Source: Morella rubra (Eukaryota; Streptophyta; Magnoliopsida; Fagales; Myricaceae). From it: a stretch of 64,000 nucleotides of DNA. The notes beneath the pieces are model-generated. The model made no database searches and was not told the origin of the DNA. It saw nothing but the letters and a program-made list of their open reading frames with translations. The translations under genes were made by a program, and so were the position numbers. Location of the stretch: assembly GCA_003952965.2 (NCBI GenBank), contig CM025853.1, positions 841,692-905,691 of the forward strand. The letters are read 5' to 3'. Shown here piece after piece: positions 45,856 to 56,441 of the stretch (position 1 is the stretch's first letter; each line of letters opens with the position of its first letter).

Positions 45856-48800
45856 ATGGATGTGGGTAGAAGGAGAAGTGTGGTGGCAGGGTCCGTGTGG
45901 GAGAGCAGGATGAAGCATGACGAAGTGAGAGGTGGGATTAAGGTCTTCAATGGAGAGGAAGAAAGCCCTGAGGCTGAGGGAAGCGGGGCGGCGTCTGTAA
46001 ATGGCGGCGGCGGTGGTGTGACTAGTACAAGGTTGAAGAGAGGCCAAACTAGTACTCTGGTGGCAACCAGTGGGAAGAGGAAGACATGGAAATCAGAGAG
46101 CTTTGATGGGTTGGAAAAGAGTCCATTTCAGATATCCAAAAGAAAACCTGAGCCGCAGAAGAATTCTGAGGAACAGTGCAAGGAGCTGACTGTTTCTGCT
46201 GAGGGAATCAAGAAGAGCCCAGTTCAGACTAGGAAGCTGAGATCTGAGGGAAGCAAGGAGGTTGGTGTTTCTGTTGAGAAATTTGAGAGGAGCCCAGTCC
46301 AGACGAGGAAGCCAAGATCTGAACCACTCAAGGCGGCCGGCGGTGAATCTGGTGAGGCAATTCAGAGAAATTCTGTGCAGTTGAGGAAGGTAAAGTCTAA
46401 CTCGGTCAAGGGAGTTGAAGAATGTGGCACTGGAACCGATCAAACTAGTTCAGTTCAGCTAAGGAAGGCCAAATCGGAATCGAGTCAAACTTCAGATGAA
46501 TCAGGGGAGAGAATTGATGACCGGTCCGTTGGAGGAACTGAGAACAGTCCAATTGATGAATCTGGGACGGTTGGATCTGATGAAACTTGCAAGGAGTTTG
46601 GTGTTTGCGAAGAAAAGGTCATAACCGATCGGAGTGTGGTGAATTATGCTCCTGCTCCGAAAGTGGTGGTGATCAATGATGAGGTTGATGATCTTGATTA
46701 TGTTAGCGGAGAGGAAGGAGACGAAGAGGAGGTGGATGAGGAAATTGAGGTTGATGTTAAGAAAGTCACTGTTACAGAACTCCACAAGGTTGTCAACGAG
46801 GAGAAGAAGATTGTTAATGAAGAGAAAAAGCTTGTCAATCAAGAGCAGAAGATTGTTAACGAAGAGAAAAAGCTTGTCAATCAAGAGCAGAAGATTGTTA
46901 ACGAGAGAAAAAGCTTGCCAATCAAGAGAAGAAGATTGTCAGGGAAGAGAAAAAGCTTCATCAAGTTAACAGCAGCCCAATTGTCAGCATGAAAAAGCAG
47001 ACTCCGCCTGAAAAACGTCGTTCTATTTACCAGAACATATCCAAACCGACTCCAAGAAACCAGAATCCCTCAAAACCCACTTCAAGTTAGTGCCTTTAAT
47101 TTATCTGCATTTGCATTTTCTTCTTATTTATGATCCTATCACTAGGAATTTGGTCTAAGAATGACGATTTTTTTTTATGAAGGTTCAAATGATTATCAAA
47201 CGTTTCCGGAAACCCATAGCAAATTGCAAAGTTTTGGTGAGTTCTGATTTCAAGATACACTGCGCATTCTTCAGGAAAGGTCTTGCAATATTTAGTCATT
47301 CATCTTTCTCTTTTGATTTTCCAGTGGATTTAGTAATGTGGAAAGAAGTCCCAAGATCGGCACTTATCTTACTAATTGGATCATTCATTATCCTCTCATC
47401 TTCCTATACGAGGGATGTCAATCTCAGGTTCGAAAATTTACATCGAAGGAAAAAGTTTTGACTTCCCAAGTTTTTATATCCTTTGATCTGTTATTCCTCT
47501 GGTTCAGAACAGAGCAAGAACTAAACTCTCTTAAATCTTGTATCCGCAGCTTTATTTCTGTGATTTCGTACGTGGGGCTTGTTTATCTTGCTGCCATTTT
47601 CATCTATAGGACCCTTATTTGCAGGTAATCATCCCTCGAAAATTTCAATTGAACAGAGAAAGATTTTTACCAATTTCATCACTTTAAAGTTTCTGATTCT
47701 TTCTTTTTTCCTTTTCCTCTTCTCGATGAAATGGATTAGAGGAGTTGTTCAGGCAGATGATTCAAGCTATGTCCTGGGGGAACAAGAAGCAATATGGTTG
47801 CTGAGATTGGTTCTTCCTTACATGAATGAGTTACTGTTAAAACTCAGAGCCCTTTTCTCTGGAGATCCTGCTACTACAATGAAGGTGATTTCTCTCTCTC
47901 TTCTTCTTGTATTTTTGTTCAAGATGTCCATGAAGCTACAAAAGCGTTTGTTTTTTCCTTAATATTAAAAGAGATGACAATTACTGAAATGGTGTCCATG
48001 GCAGCTGGCAGTACTGCTCTTTGTTTTGGCCAGGTGTGGCAGCTGCATAACCATTTGGACCGTGGTCAAATTGGGTAGGTTTCACCTTTGGGTTTTCTTC
48101 ATTTTGGAAATATCTGGTTAATTTTTGAGATCGCGTCAGTGTCGACGTCATTTGTCTTTCTACTTTTGACTGACACAAAGGTTGTGCTCCTGGCCTCAGG
48201 TTTTCTGGGAGTCTTCATTGTGCCAAAAATCTGCTCATTGTACTCTGCACAGTTAACTGTAATTGGTAAGTTTCCTCAATTTAATGCATCTTCTCGTGAC
48301 ATTCTGTTCCAAACTCTGCTGCCTTTGCTAAATCTGCTATTCCGGTACATCTAAGCTGTCCTGAGTCATGACCTCTTATTGCACCCATAGAGACCACTTC
48401 AGGAAGTAGGAATTTCATTAAACCAATCGATCCTGCTCTGTTTCTCTCTTACTGACACTCGCACCCACACAGCTTCCACATGCTTCCATGGCTTTTCAAA
48501 ACTCCAGATAATTTAACTAGATTCATCAAATTTTTGTTCGAAAGCTTGCGGATATCTTCTTCTAAACAACATGAGAAGTTTTTTTTATTATGGGTACTAC
48601 CTTGCTTCTTGTACTTCTTAGAACGAGCTTGTGAATTTGCATTGGAAATGAAACCAATTTCAGAACAAGTAAAATCAAAATTACGTTCTTGCTATATTTG
48701 GTTTTTGGGAAATAGAGGATCTAAACATGTCCTAGTTTTCGCTTGCAGCTAAGTTTTGGGTTCGGCGGTTCCAGGATATATGGGACTCGTGCTCTCACAA

Positions 48801-49053
48801 GAAAGCCGTGGCTGCAGCCATTGGTTTTCTGGTTTTGAACCTATCCTCCCCTGTTGCACGCATTTGGGAAGGTGAGGACGGCATTGTAATCTTCAGGAAT
48901 TTGGCTATGTTTTTCTTTTCACTCAACATTTTGCTGACAGTTTTGTGGGTGCATGCAGTGTTCATGCTGTATGTGGCTTTCCGATGCTACCAGCAGTCTG
49001 CCATTAGAGATGACTGGGTGGAAGATGAAGCAGGAGGGGAGGAAACTTCATGA
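45856..49053 (+). CDS. RTNLB21: Reticulon-like protein (RTNLB21-type), 9 exons
   Basis: An ER membrane-shaping protein. Coding exons: 45856-47085, 47183-47236, 47325-47427, 47550-47624, 47740-47884, 48005-48074, 48200-48265, 48749-48871, 48959-49053. These make 653 residues once one missing base is allowed for. All introns are GT-AG and phases match. The N-terminal ~410 residues are hydrophilic and low-complexity, with KSPVQTRK(L/P)RSE-type repeats (~115-200), an acidic block (~283-298) and lysine-rich VNEEKK repeats (~313-365). The C-terminal reticulon domain starts at DLVMWKE (~429), has hydrophobic hairpins (ALILLIGSFIILSSS; ISVISYVGLVYLAAIFIY; FLGVFIVPKICSLYS) and ends near VAFRCYQQS. Exon 1 lacks one base near 46903 (GTTAACGAGAG where earlier repeats read GTTAACGAAGAG), which as given would end the protein early at 46990. 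RTNLB21 assignment rests on the long N terminus and on its neighbour CPL4. Confidence 0.88.
46792..46950 (+). repeat. 21-bp coding repeats, VNEEKK motif
   Basis: Degenerate repeats in reticulon exon 1 encode 7-residue units such as VNEEKKI, VNEEKKL and VNQEQKI, about seven in a row. Part (GTTAACGAAGAGAAAAAGCT and flanks) is repeated almost exactly. They predict a charged helical or coiled-coil segment. The one-base loss is in the sixth unit. Confidence 0.85.
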
Positions 49054-50469
49054 CAAGGAGCAAGATCGATTTGGATAGAGTAGTACATACCTAAGATTCA
49101 CATTCATGCCCAAATCCTTAACCCGTTTCACAGAGAGAAAATGCTAGAAACACATATTGTGGCTTCATTCACTAATAACAAGGAACCTTTGTTGCTATAC
49201 TAACTCATCTGATCTACTGTCAATTTTTTTTTTTTGGGATCCAATTTATTGTGTAAAAAATTAGTGGGTGGTAAATACTTGAAGTTTCAATGAAGATCCA
49301 ATAGGATTACCTTAATAAGAAAACTTAGCACTAATATGACATTTTATCAAGTTATTAACCATCTGTTTCTGATTATTACTAAATTGCAGTTAAACCGTTC
49401 ATGAAACGAACTTATGAGACAGATTTATGCCTAAGCAAGTGGATAAGTAAAAAGTTAGAGATGGCATCACCTCCCCCAAATTCTTCCTTAAGTTGAAGTG
49501 CTAGAATTACACAATAATACGTTGGACTTTTGTGCTCAACTTATGTGATCACAAAACACAAAATGGCTAAAGTTTTTGTAGTGTGTTTGTGAAAGAATCC
49601 TCTTGGTTTTTTGTTTTTCTTCCCTGTTTAAGTAATTTTTGTTGCATACGCCTAAGGAGGGAGAAATTCTATACTCTTTCTCCATATTTAAAGGAGCACA
49701 AAGCAATTGATTTAAATCTTATTGAAATAATTGAGAATTAAAAATCTTCAGTATGTTCTGCACCAAATTCTAGACTTGTAGATATACTGGTGTTTGCCTC
49801 CTAAATATTTAGTCATCTTACAATTTTGGTCTAATAAATATCTTTTTCTCCTATCAAATCATCTCTTTTAATTACAATAAACATAAAAAATTTCACTAAA
49901 ATCATTTATTTCCTTACTTTTTTACCAACTCCTATAAACTAAATCTACTATTTCACCAACTCTCATAAACTAAAATTTTGACATAATGAATTTTGGATTA
50001 AGATTCTCTACAATTTCTTACCTGGATTATACGGTACAATTCGGATAGAGATAGACACAGTAGATGGAACTCTATTGTAGGGTTAATGCTGCCTGAAATT
50101 GTAGAGGATCTCCATCTATAAATTTTGGGAATCTTCACATTTCACTCTCGAGTTCTATTGTGATTCATAAGTTTCTAAAAAAAGATCTTAATGTATATCG
50201 ATGGATTTTGATAATTCAAGAGCACGACGTGACGTAATTGATAATTTGGATCTGAAAATGATATCAATATTATAGTTTAAGGGGAGCAGAGAGAGGCTAC
50301 CTATTAGACATAATAATTACCAAAACCACATAAAGTTTATGAGTCACACCTATTTCTTGGCCTGCACAAGCCGAATCTTACATAAAGAAAGATTGTAGAG
50401 GCCCGGCCTTCGTATAACTCATCTATTCACCATATCTTTGTTGATTAGAGAACACAATGCAGATTAGTT
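49054..50469. other. Spacer between reticulon and CPL4 genes
   Basis: The first few hundred bases should hold the reticulon 3' UTR. 49830-50000 is a TTTTTCACCAACTC-rich stretch like those at 11640-11850 and 24180-24400. 50090-50295 vaguely resembles the foldback family of 16227 and 43737. No gene. Confidence 0.45.
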
Positions 50470-50572
50470 GGCCCATCTGGCCCATAATCAATCTAGTGGC
50501 CATTGGATCGGCCTAAACTATATTAAAGGTTGTATAGTGTCGAGCAACAGATCTGTAACTGTGGTTGGGCCT
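50470..50572 (+). promoter_or_regulatory. Site II (GGCCCA/TGGGCC) elements upstream of CPL4
   Basis: Two GGCCCAT/GGCCCATA motifs lie at 50470-50486 and a TGGGCC at about 50566-50571. Such TCP-binding site II motifs are common in promoters of housekeeping plant genes. A possible 5' UTR intron starts at GCAAG|GTAAT (50716) and may end shortly before the ATG. Confidence 0.45.
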
Positions 50573-50835
50573 GATGGGTCTGAAAAGCTCCTATTTACCA
50601 TTATATCCCACTACATTCGATAGAATTTCAAGTCTATCCCCGCCCTTTTCTCCCAACCGAGAACCCCAGGGAGCCAAAACCAACGGCATCGGAGTTGACG
50701 TTCTCACGGAGCAAGGTAATCTGTCTTCTTCTTTGTCTACTGCAATTTATCTGTCAGGAAATACACTTCCAATTGGGATTTCAATTTACAGACTTTAGTT
50801 GTTAATGCTAGTGAACTGAGTTGATAAAGGCAGAG

Positions 50836-53800
50836 ATGAGCCTCGTGACTGATTCTCCAGTGCACTCGTCGAGCAGTGACGACTTTGCGGCGTTTCTGGA
50901 TGCATCATTGGATTCGGCTTCGTCAGAAGAAACTGAAGATCCCAACCACCTTGAGACCCAAAAAAGGTGCCTGATTTTTCTTGTTTGTAAGAGTCCCCGG
51001 TCGGCTGAAACAGAAATGTGCCTTTTCGAATTCCCACTCTATTCATTCATTTGCAGGATAAAGAGGCGCAAAGTGGAGAAGATGGAAGACGTAGAGGAAG
51101 TTCAGGTGTCCACTTCACATACATCATCTCCAGAAAAAACCGCGGGTAAATTCTTCTCAACTAGTTGAATAGTTGTTTCGCTACCAAATTTATGTCTTTT
51201 TTTCCTTGAAAATCTTTTGGTTTGGTAACTTCTGTTCGACCAAACTGATTTCTAGTTGCATAGCTTCATAGTTCTGTGAAGCCTCCTACGATTTTTCTTT
51301 CCTTTTTTTTTTCTCTGGTTTTCCTTTTTTTGGTTACATCTAGGGAAGTAATGCTTTTGTTGGAGCCCACACTAGTATATCTTAATCGAGTTTTGTACTT
51401 ATCATGTTAGGCTCTTGAACTATTGTTGTAGCTCACCAGGGATTTTCTCAGAAATAATTGAAGTGGGCGTGAGAGCCAAATGAAACGAAAGATTCATGTC
51501 TGGTTGGCAAGGATGGTGGAAGTATGCAGATACATAAGAAGTTGTTGAATATAAACGTGTGAGAGGGTAAAACAAAGCAAGTTAGTCCCATATTGGAAAG
51601 AAGTCACAAGTGTGGGTAGTTAATATAGTATAGTTAGGCTCAAACCTAAAGGCTTAAGCTTTTAATCAAAATAATCTCCGAAGATGGGGAGTTTGTGTCA
51701 CAGATTGGTGTTATATGTATAAGGGTGATGGAGAATTTGTTAATCATCTATTATTGCATCATCCGGTGGCTAGAGGCCTTTGGATGCATGTCCTTGGAAT
51801 TTTGAATGTTCATTGGATAATGCCAGAAAAGGTGGTGGATGTGCTTTCTTGTTGGGGTCGAAAATTTGTGGATCCTTTTGCCAAGGCAATTTGGAGGATG
51901 ATTCCAGCGTGTATCTAGTGGTGCCTTTGGAGGGAGCGGAATAGAAGATGTTTCGAGGATTCTGCTATATCGCTAGGGAGTTTGCAGGGCTATGTGTTTC
52001 AGTCTCTTTTCTTTTGGACTAATGCTTTGTTGGGGGGTCGTTTCTTAAAAAATTTTGATTTACTTAGTTTTTTTGTTTGTATGCTTTGAGTGATTTCAGT
52101 ACAATCTTTGTACTGACTTTGCCTCTTGTTCTTTTTAATAATATTGAGCTTTCTTATCAAAAAAAAGTTTGAGCAGTGTCCCCATATGCTATATTATAAG
52201 CCCATGGAGACTCCCCAAGGTGTTCATCTCCCCGATAAAAGGTAATCTACTTTTATTAAATGGAAAATGCCTGGGTCTAAATGTGGCTTTCAAGATGAGT
52301 TCTGAAAAAAATTGCTGAATACTGAACAATTATACAATATCTTGGTTCGAGGTCTTCCAACCTTCAAGGAATGCTACGATGGTTCAAGATTCCTGTTTCT
52401 TTCAGGCTATTCAAATATTTGTGTAAAAAAATTTTAATGATGCATACCCACATGTGAATGTGAAGATATAATTATTTGCATTGCAGTCAGTCCTTCATAT
52501 TTGTCCAATCTTTTTCTTGGTGTGGGCAAGTTCCCACATTATGTAGTAACACTTGATAAAATGAGAAACTGGACGTGCATTACCGAGTTTACTTTTTATG
52601 TGGGCTTTATGCTAGTTTGGCGGAATTTGAATCATAGATAATGTGTTATCTTTTGCAGAAGCACCCATAAAGAATGTTGAATGTACCCATCCTGGTTCTT
52701 TTGGCGACATGTGTATAATTTGTGGGCAGAGGTTGGTGGAGGACTCTGGTGTGACATTTGGGTACATTCACAAGGTATACCCTCTTCGAGATGACTAGGT
52801 AGTGGAACCATGACTTTTCTTTATCTTCCCTGTATATCAGAAGAGAGTATTTACAGTACTAGAAAATTTCAGTATTTTGGGGCATCATCCACTTCTAATC
52901 TTCTCTGACCTTTCATTCACAAAGTACTTACCCTATAAGTCCACCTTCAAATATGCAGAATAAGAGTGGCCTTTTCAAGTATAGTGATGTTTATTGTTCT
53001 TGAAAGGAATTTGGTTTAAGCCTGTATGCATCTGTTTTTGCAGGGTCTAAGGCTGCAGAATGATGAAATTGCCCGATTGAGAGACACAGACATGAAAAAT
53101 TTATTACGCCATAAGAAGCTTTGCTTGGTTCTTGATCTAGATCATACACTGCTAAATTCTACTCAGCTTATACATGTGACATCAGAAGAGGAGTACTTAA
53201 AGAGCCAAGCAGATTCACTGCAAGGTAGATCTGTTACCCTTTTATGTGATAGTGTTTTGGAATTGTAAATTAGCATTTCTGACATCACTGGCTCAGATGT
53301 ATTGCTGATACCTTTTTTTTCCTCCTGTTTATATGATTTGTTTTATTAAGTTTGGTGGAGCGCTATTGATGTTGCATCATGTTGTAGAGCAATCAAAACT
53401 TTTAGAAGTTGAAATGAATTATTATAAACTGTTCCTGAGTCCGTTGATGAATTTTTTATCCCATATTTGAGTGCTTTCCATTGTCAATGACATATTCTGT
53501 TTATATCAAAAGGAAGGAAAAGGCATTCATAAAAATGGGAACAATACAATTAGTTGCTTGTGCTGTAGACAAGCTTATACTGTCTTATTGATGTGTTATA
53601 GCCCTGACCGGATAAGGGAGTTTTCTGATTTGCCAACAGAATATAGAATGTATATAATATGTTTGAGCCACCGTTTTAATTGTGATGTAACATTGTGCTG
53701 ACCTTTTCCCTTTAGGCGTGAGGCGAACTGTGTAGAAGATAGTGTTGGTAGCTGTCAGGCAACATTTTTTTGTGGGATTGATTTTTTTATCATTTTGTGG

Positions 53801-56441
53801 TAGTAGAGTAGAAAATTCAGCACACAATTGTAGAATTGACTGGTATAATGTTTATGGTATTCTCAAGGCAAGCATAATTCAACCTTGTTATCCTGTTATC
53901 ACCGTGAGATAGTTTTCCTCATTAGGCATGACGTGAACTGCAAATACGACTGTTTTGGTAGCTTTAAAGAAATATATTTGTCTCTTGGTATTCTTTCTTG
54001 TATGTTTTTTGCCTGTAACCTAGGACACTTAGCACCCATCATTTACTAGGATATTATTTTGGAATAATTCTTAGCGTATTCTTTGCATCTCTCTTCCAAG
54101 TTGACCTAGCAAGCAAAATAGGGGGCATTTTAATTTGATATGTTTGAGATAGCTTTAGGTTTCATAAATGCTGCAAAATAAGATGCATGATCAGTTTTGT
54201 TTAATATCCCTGGTAAATACTTTTGATTTTGGCTGCACCGCTGACTTGACTTTCTGGGCATTTTATGGAATGGACAGATGTTTCAAAGGGCAGCCTCTTC
54301 TTGCTCAACTTTATGCACATGATGACCAAGTTAAGGCCCTTCGTTCGCCCATTTTTAAAAGAAGCAAGCGAAATGTTTGAGATGTACATTTACACTATGG
54401 GTGAACGCGCCTATGCACTGGAAATGGCTAAGCTGCTTGATCCTCAAAAAGAGTACTTCAGTTCGAGAGTGATTTCACGTGATGATGGCACCCATAAACA
54501 TCAAAAGGGTCTTGATATTGTGCTGGGGCAAGAGAGTGCGGTTCTTATTCTCGATGATACAGAAAATGTAGGTACATTTGCAACCTTATATCTGCTTAAC
54601 CAGTTTATATGCATGTTAATGTGGCGTTACTTGCTAGATGTGCAAGCCAGTCATGATGTTTTTCTTGCACTGCTTGACTGAACCCCCCCCCCCCCCCCCC
54701 TGCTCTCTCTCCCCCCAGTTCATCTCTCTCCTACAGAAGACAGATCACAAATGCAAAAAACTGTTTGCTTTCGCCATCGGATGACGGATGACAGTTACAG
54801 TCCTTTGTTGTAGTATAGAATATTGAAATAAAAGGAGCTTTCTGCAGAAGTTTCTCCTGGTGTATGTAGACTGAAGCACAGGCAAGTTGGTTCTTAGAAA
54901 TACTTTGTCAAAGTATCAATATAGATCCAGGGCGGAGGAAAAAAATACTGTTGGCACAAATGGGGCTGAAATGGAAATTTGATTAAGTATTCCTGATGCC
55001 AGCTTGCCTTTGCTTCATCCGTTTACCTGGTGCACTCATTCTTGCTGACAATATGGCCTAATAGGCATCATATGCAGTCCTCGATTTCTGTAGCTTTTGA
55101 ACCTACGGCTCATCTTAAAAGGCTTTTGTCCTCATTGATCATCCTGTTACAATAAGCTAGATATAATGTTACTATACATTATTGTAGGCATGGACGAAGC
55201 ACAAGGATAATTTGATATTGATGGAAAGATATCATTACTTTGCTTCAAGTTGTCACCAATTTGGCTTCCATTGCAAGTCTCTTTCTGAGCTGAAGAGTGA
55301 TGAAAGTGAGACTGACGGAGCACTTGCAACTGTTCTTAAAGTTCTTAAGCGAATCCACCACATGTTCTTTGATGTATGGTGCTCAGTATCCCTCTTTATT
55401 CATGATAGTTGCAAAAGTTTGTATTGTGATAATTTCTAATGTAGGGGAATCTTTTTGTAGGAACTTGAGGAAAATCTTGTTGACAGAGATGTGAGGCAGG
55501 TAATCCTTTTCTTAATGACTGAAACGTGACCGATGTCTTTTATTCCTAACTTTGTTTAAAGTGTATTTCGAGTCCTATTCCCCACTTTAAAGGGCCTGTG
55601 CACAGTCGGAGTCTAATTTCTATGCTACGGGGATGGTGTAAATTGAGTTCCATTTTATGGAATTAGGAGCACTTGCAGTGAAGTTTTCTGTTAATTATTT
55701 CGCTTCTTAGATGTTTTTAAATTTCTTCATTACCACACGATCTCCCTCTCTCCTGGTTTTGGCTGGATCCACTTTTTCTGGCACATGTTCTAGACCATTG
55801 ACTAGTACTGAGTCTGTCTTAGAAAAGAAAATGGGAGAATAAAAGGAGTACTACTTTGTCTGGAGTCACATATACTGTTTTTGTGTCAGATTGGCAGCGA
55901 AGATCCTCCTTTGAATGGGCATACTAGGTTTTTTTTTGTGACAGTGAACCAGTTTGAGCTATTGTATGCTGTGGACTTTGATAATGTTTGTTTCAATTTT
56001 CCTTCATTCCTTGTATAAATTGTTGAATATCTTCCCTGTAATCCATGCTGGTAAAGTTTGAGAACAAATATAGCTAGGGTGTATTAGATTTTGTTTTGTC
56101 GTAATATTTGTGTATGTCATGTTCTGCAGGTGCTGAAAACAATTAGGAAGGAAGTTCTGAAGGGGTGTAAACTTGTCTTCAGCCGTGTGTTTCCAACCGC
56201 ATCTCAGGCTGGTAATCAGCATCTCTGGAAGATGGCAGAGAGTTTGGGGGCTACTTGTTCAACAGAGGTTGATCCATCTGTGACGCATGTCGTCTCAACA
56301 GATAGTGGAACAGAGAAATCTCGTTGGGCAGTGAAACATTCGAAGTTTTTGGTCCATCCACGGTGGATAGAAGCTGCAAATTATTTGTGGCAAAGGCAAC
56401 CCGAAGAGAACTTCATTGTTAACCAAATAAAGAGCCAATAA
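50836..56441 (+). CDS. CPL4: RNA polymerase II CTD phosphatase-like (CPL4-type), 8 exons
   Basis: A nuclear FCP1-type phosphatase that removes phosphates from the C-terminal repeats of RNA polymerase II. Coding exons: 50836-50966, 51057-51145, 52659-52774, 53044-53224, 54278-54567, 55188-55373, 55461-55499, 56130-56441. They total 1344 nt (447 residues), with GT-AG introns and the frame intact throughout. Features: a serine- and acid-rich N terminus (SPVHSSSSDDFAAFLDA); a Cys/His segment at ~81-97 (CTHPGSFGDMCIICGQ); the FCPH catalytic motif DLDHT at 143-147 and the LILDDTEN motif near 270; and a C-terminal BRCT domain in the last exon (FSRVFPT through HPRWIEAANYLW). The length fits CPL4 of Arabidopsis (about 440). 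Intron 2 carries a LINE fragment, and intron 5 a run of about 17 C at 54684-54700. No lesion is seen. Confidence 0.96.
51590..52165 (+). mobile_element. 5'-truncated LINE in CPL4 intron 2, with LTR-like fragment
   Basis: From about 51700 the plus strand encodes the C-terminal zinc-binding region of a LINE polyprotein: GEFVNHLLLHHPVARGLW, then AIWRMIPACI, a stop, then WCLWRERNRRCFED. It ends in the frequent LINE 3' motif with ATATTGAGCTTTCTTATC and a short A run (about 52145-52168). Just upstream (51590-51680), TCCCATATTGGAAAGAAGTC resembles plant LTR sequence, so the block may be a nested or chimeric insertion. The target duplication was not resolved. Confidence 0.7.
53700..53990 (+). repeat. 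Diverged duplication in CPL4 intron 4
   Basis: TTTAGGCGTGAGGCGAACTG with TGTTGGTAGCT (53714-53760) resembles ATTAGGCATGACGTGAACTG with TTTTGGTAGCT (53925-53965). This suggests a ~210-bp old tandem duplication. Weak support. Confidence 0.35.

Noticed and set aside
46093-46884. Two minus-strand frames of 116 and 127 codons
   Set aside because: Antisense shadows of the repetitive reticulon exon 1.
54684-54700. C-run in CPL4 intron 5 as a gene break
   Set aside because: It lies within an intron, and the exons on both sides keep phase.
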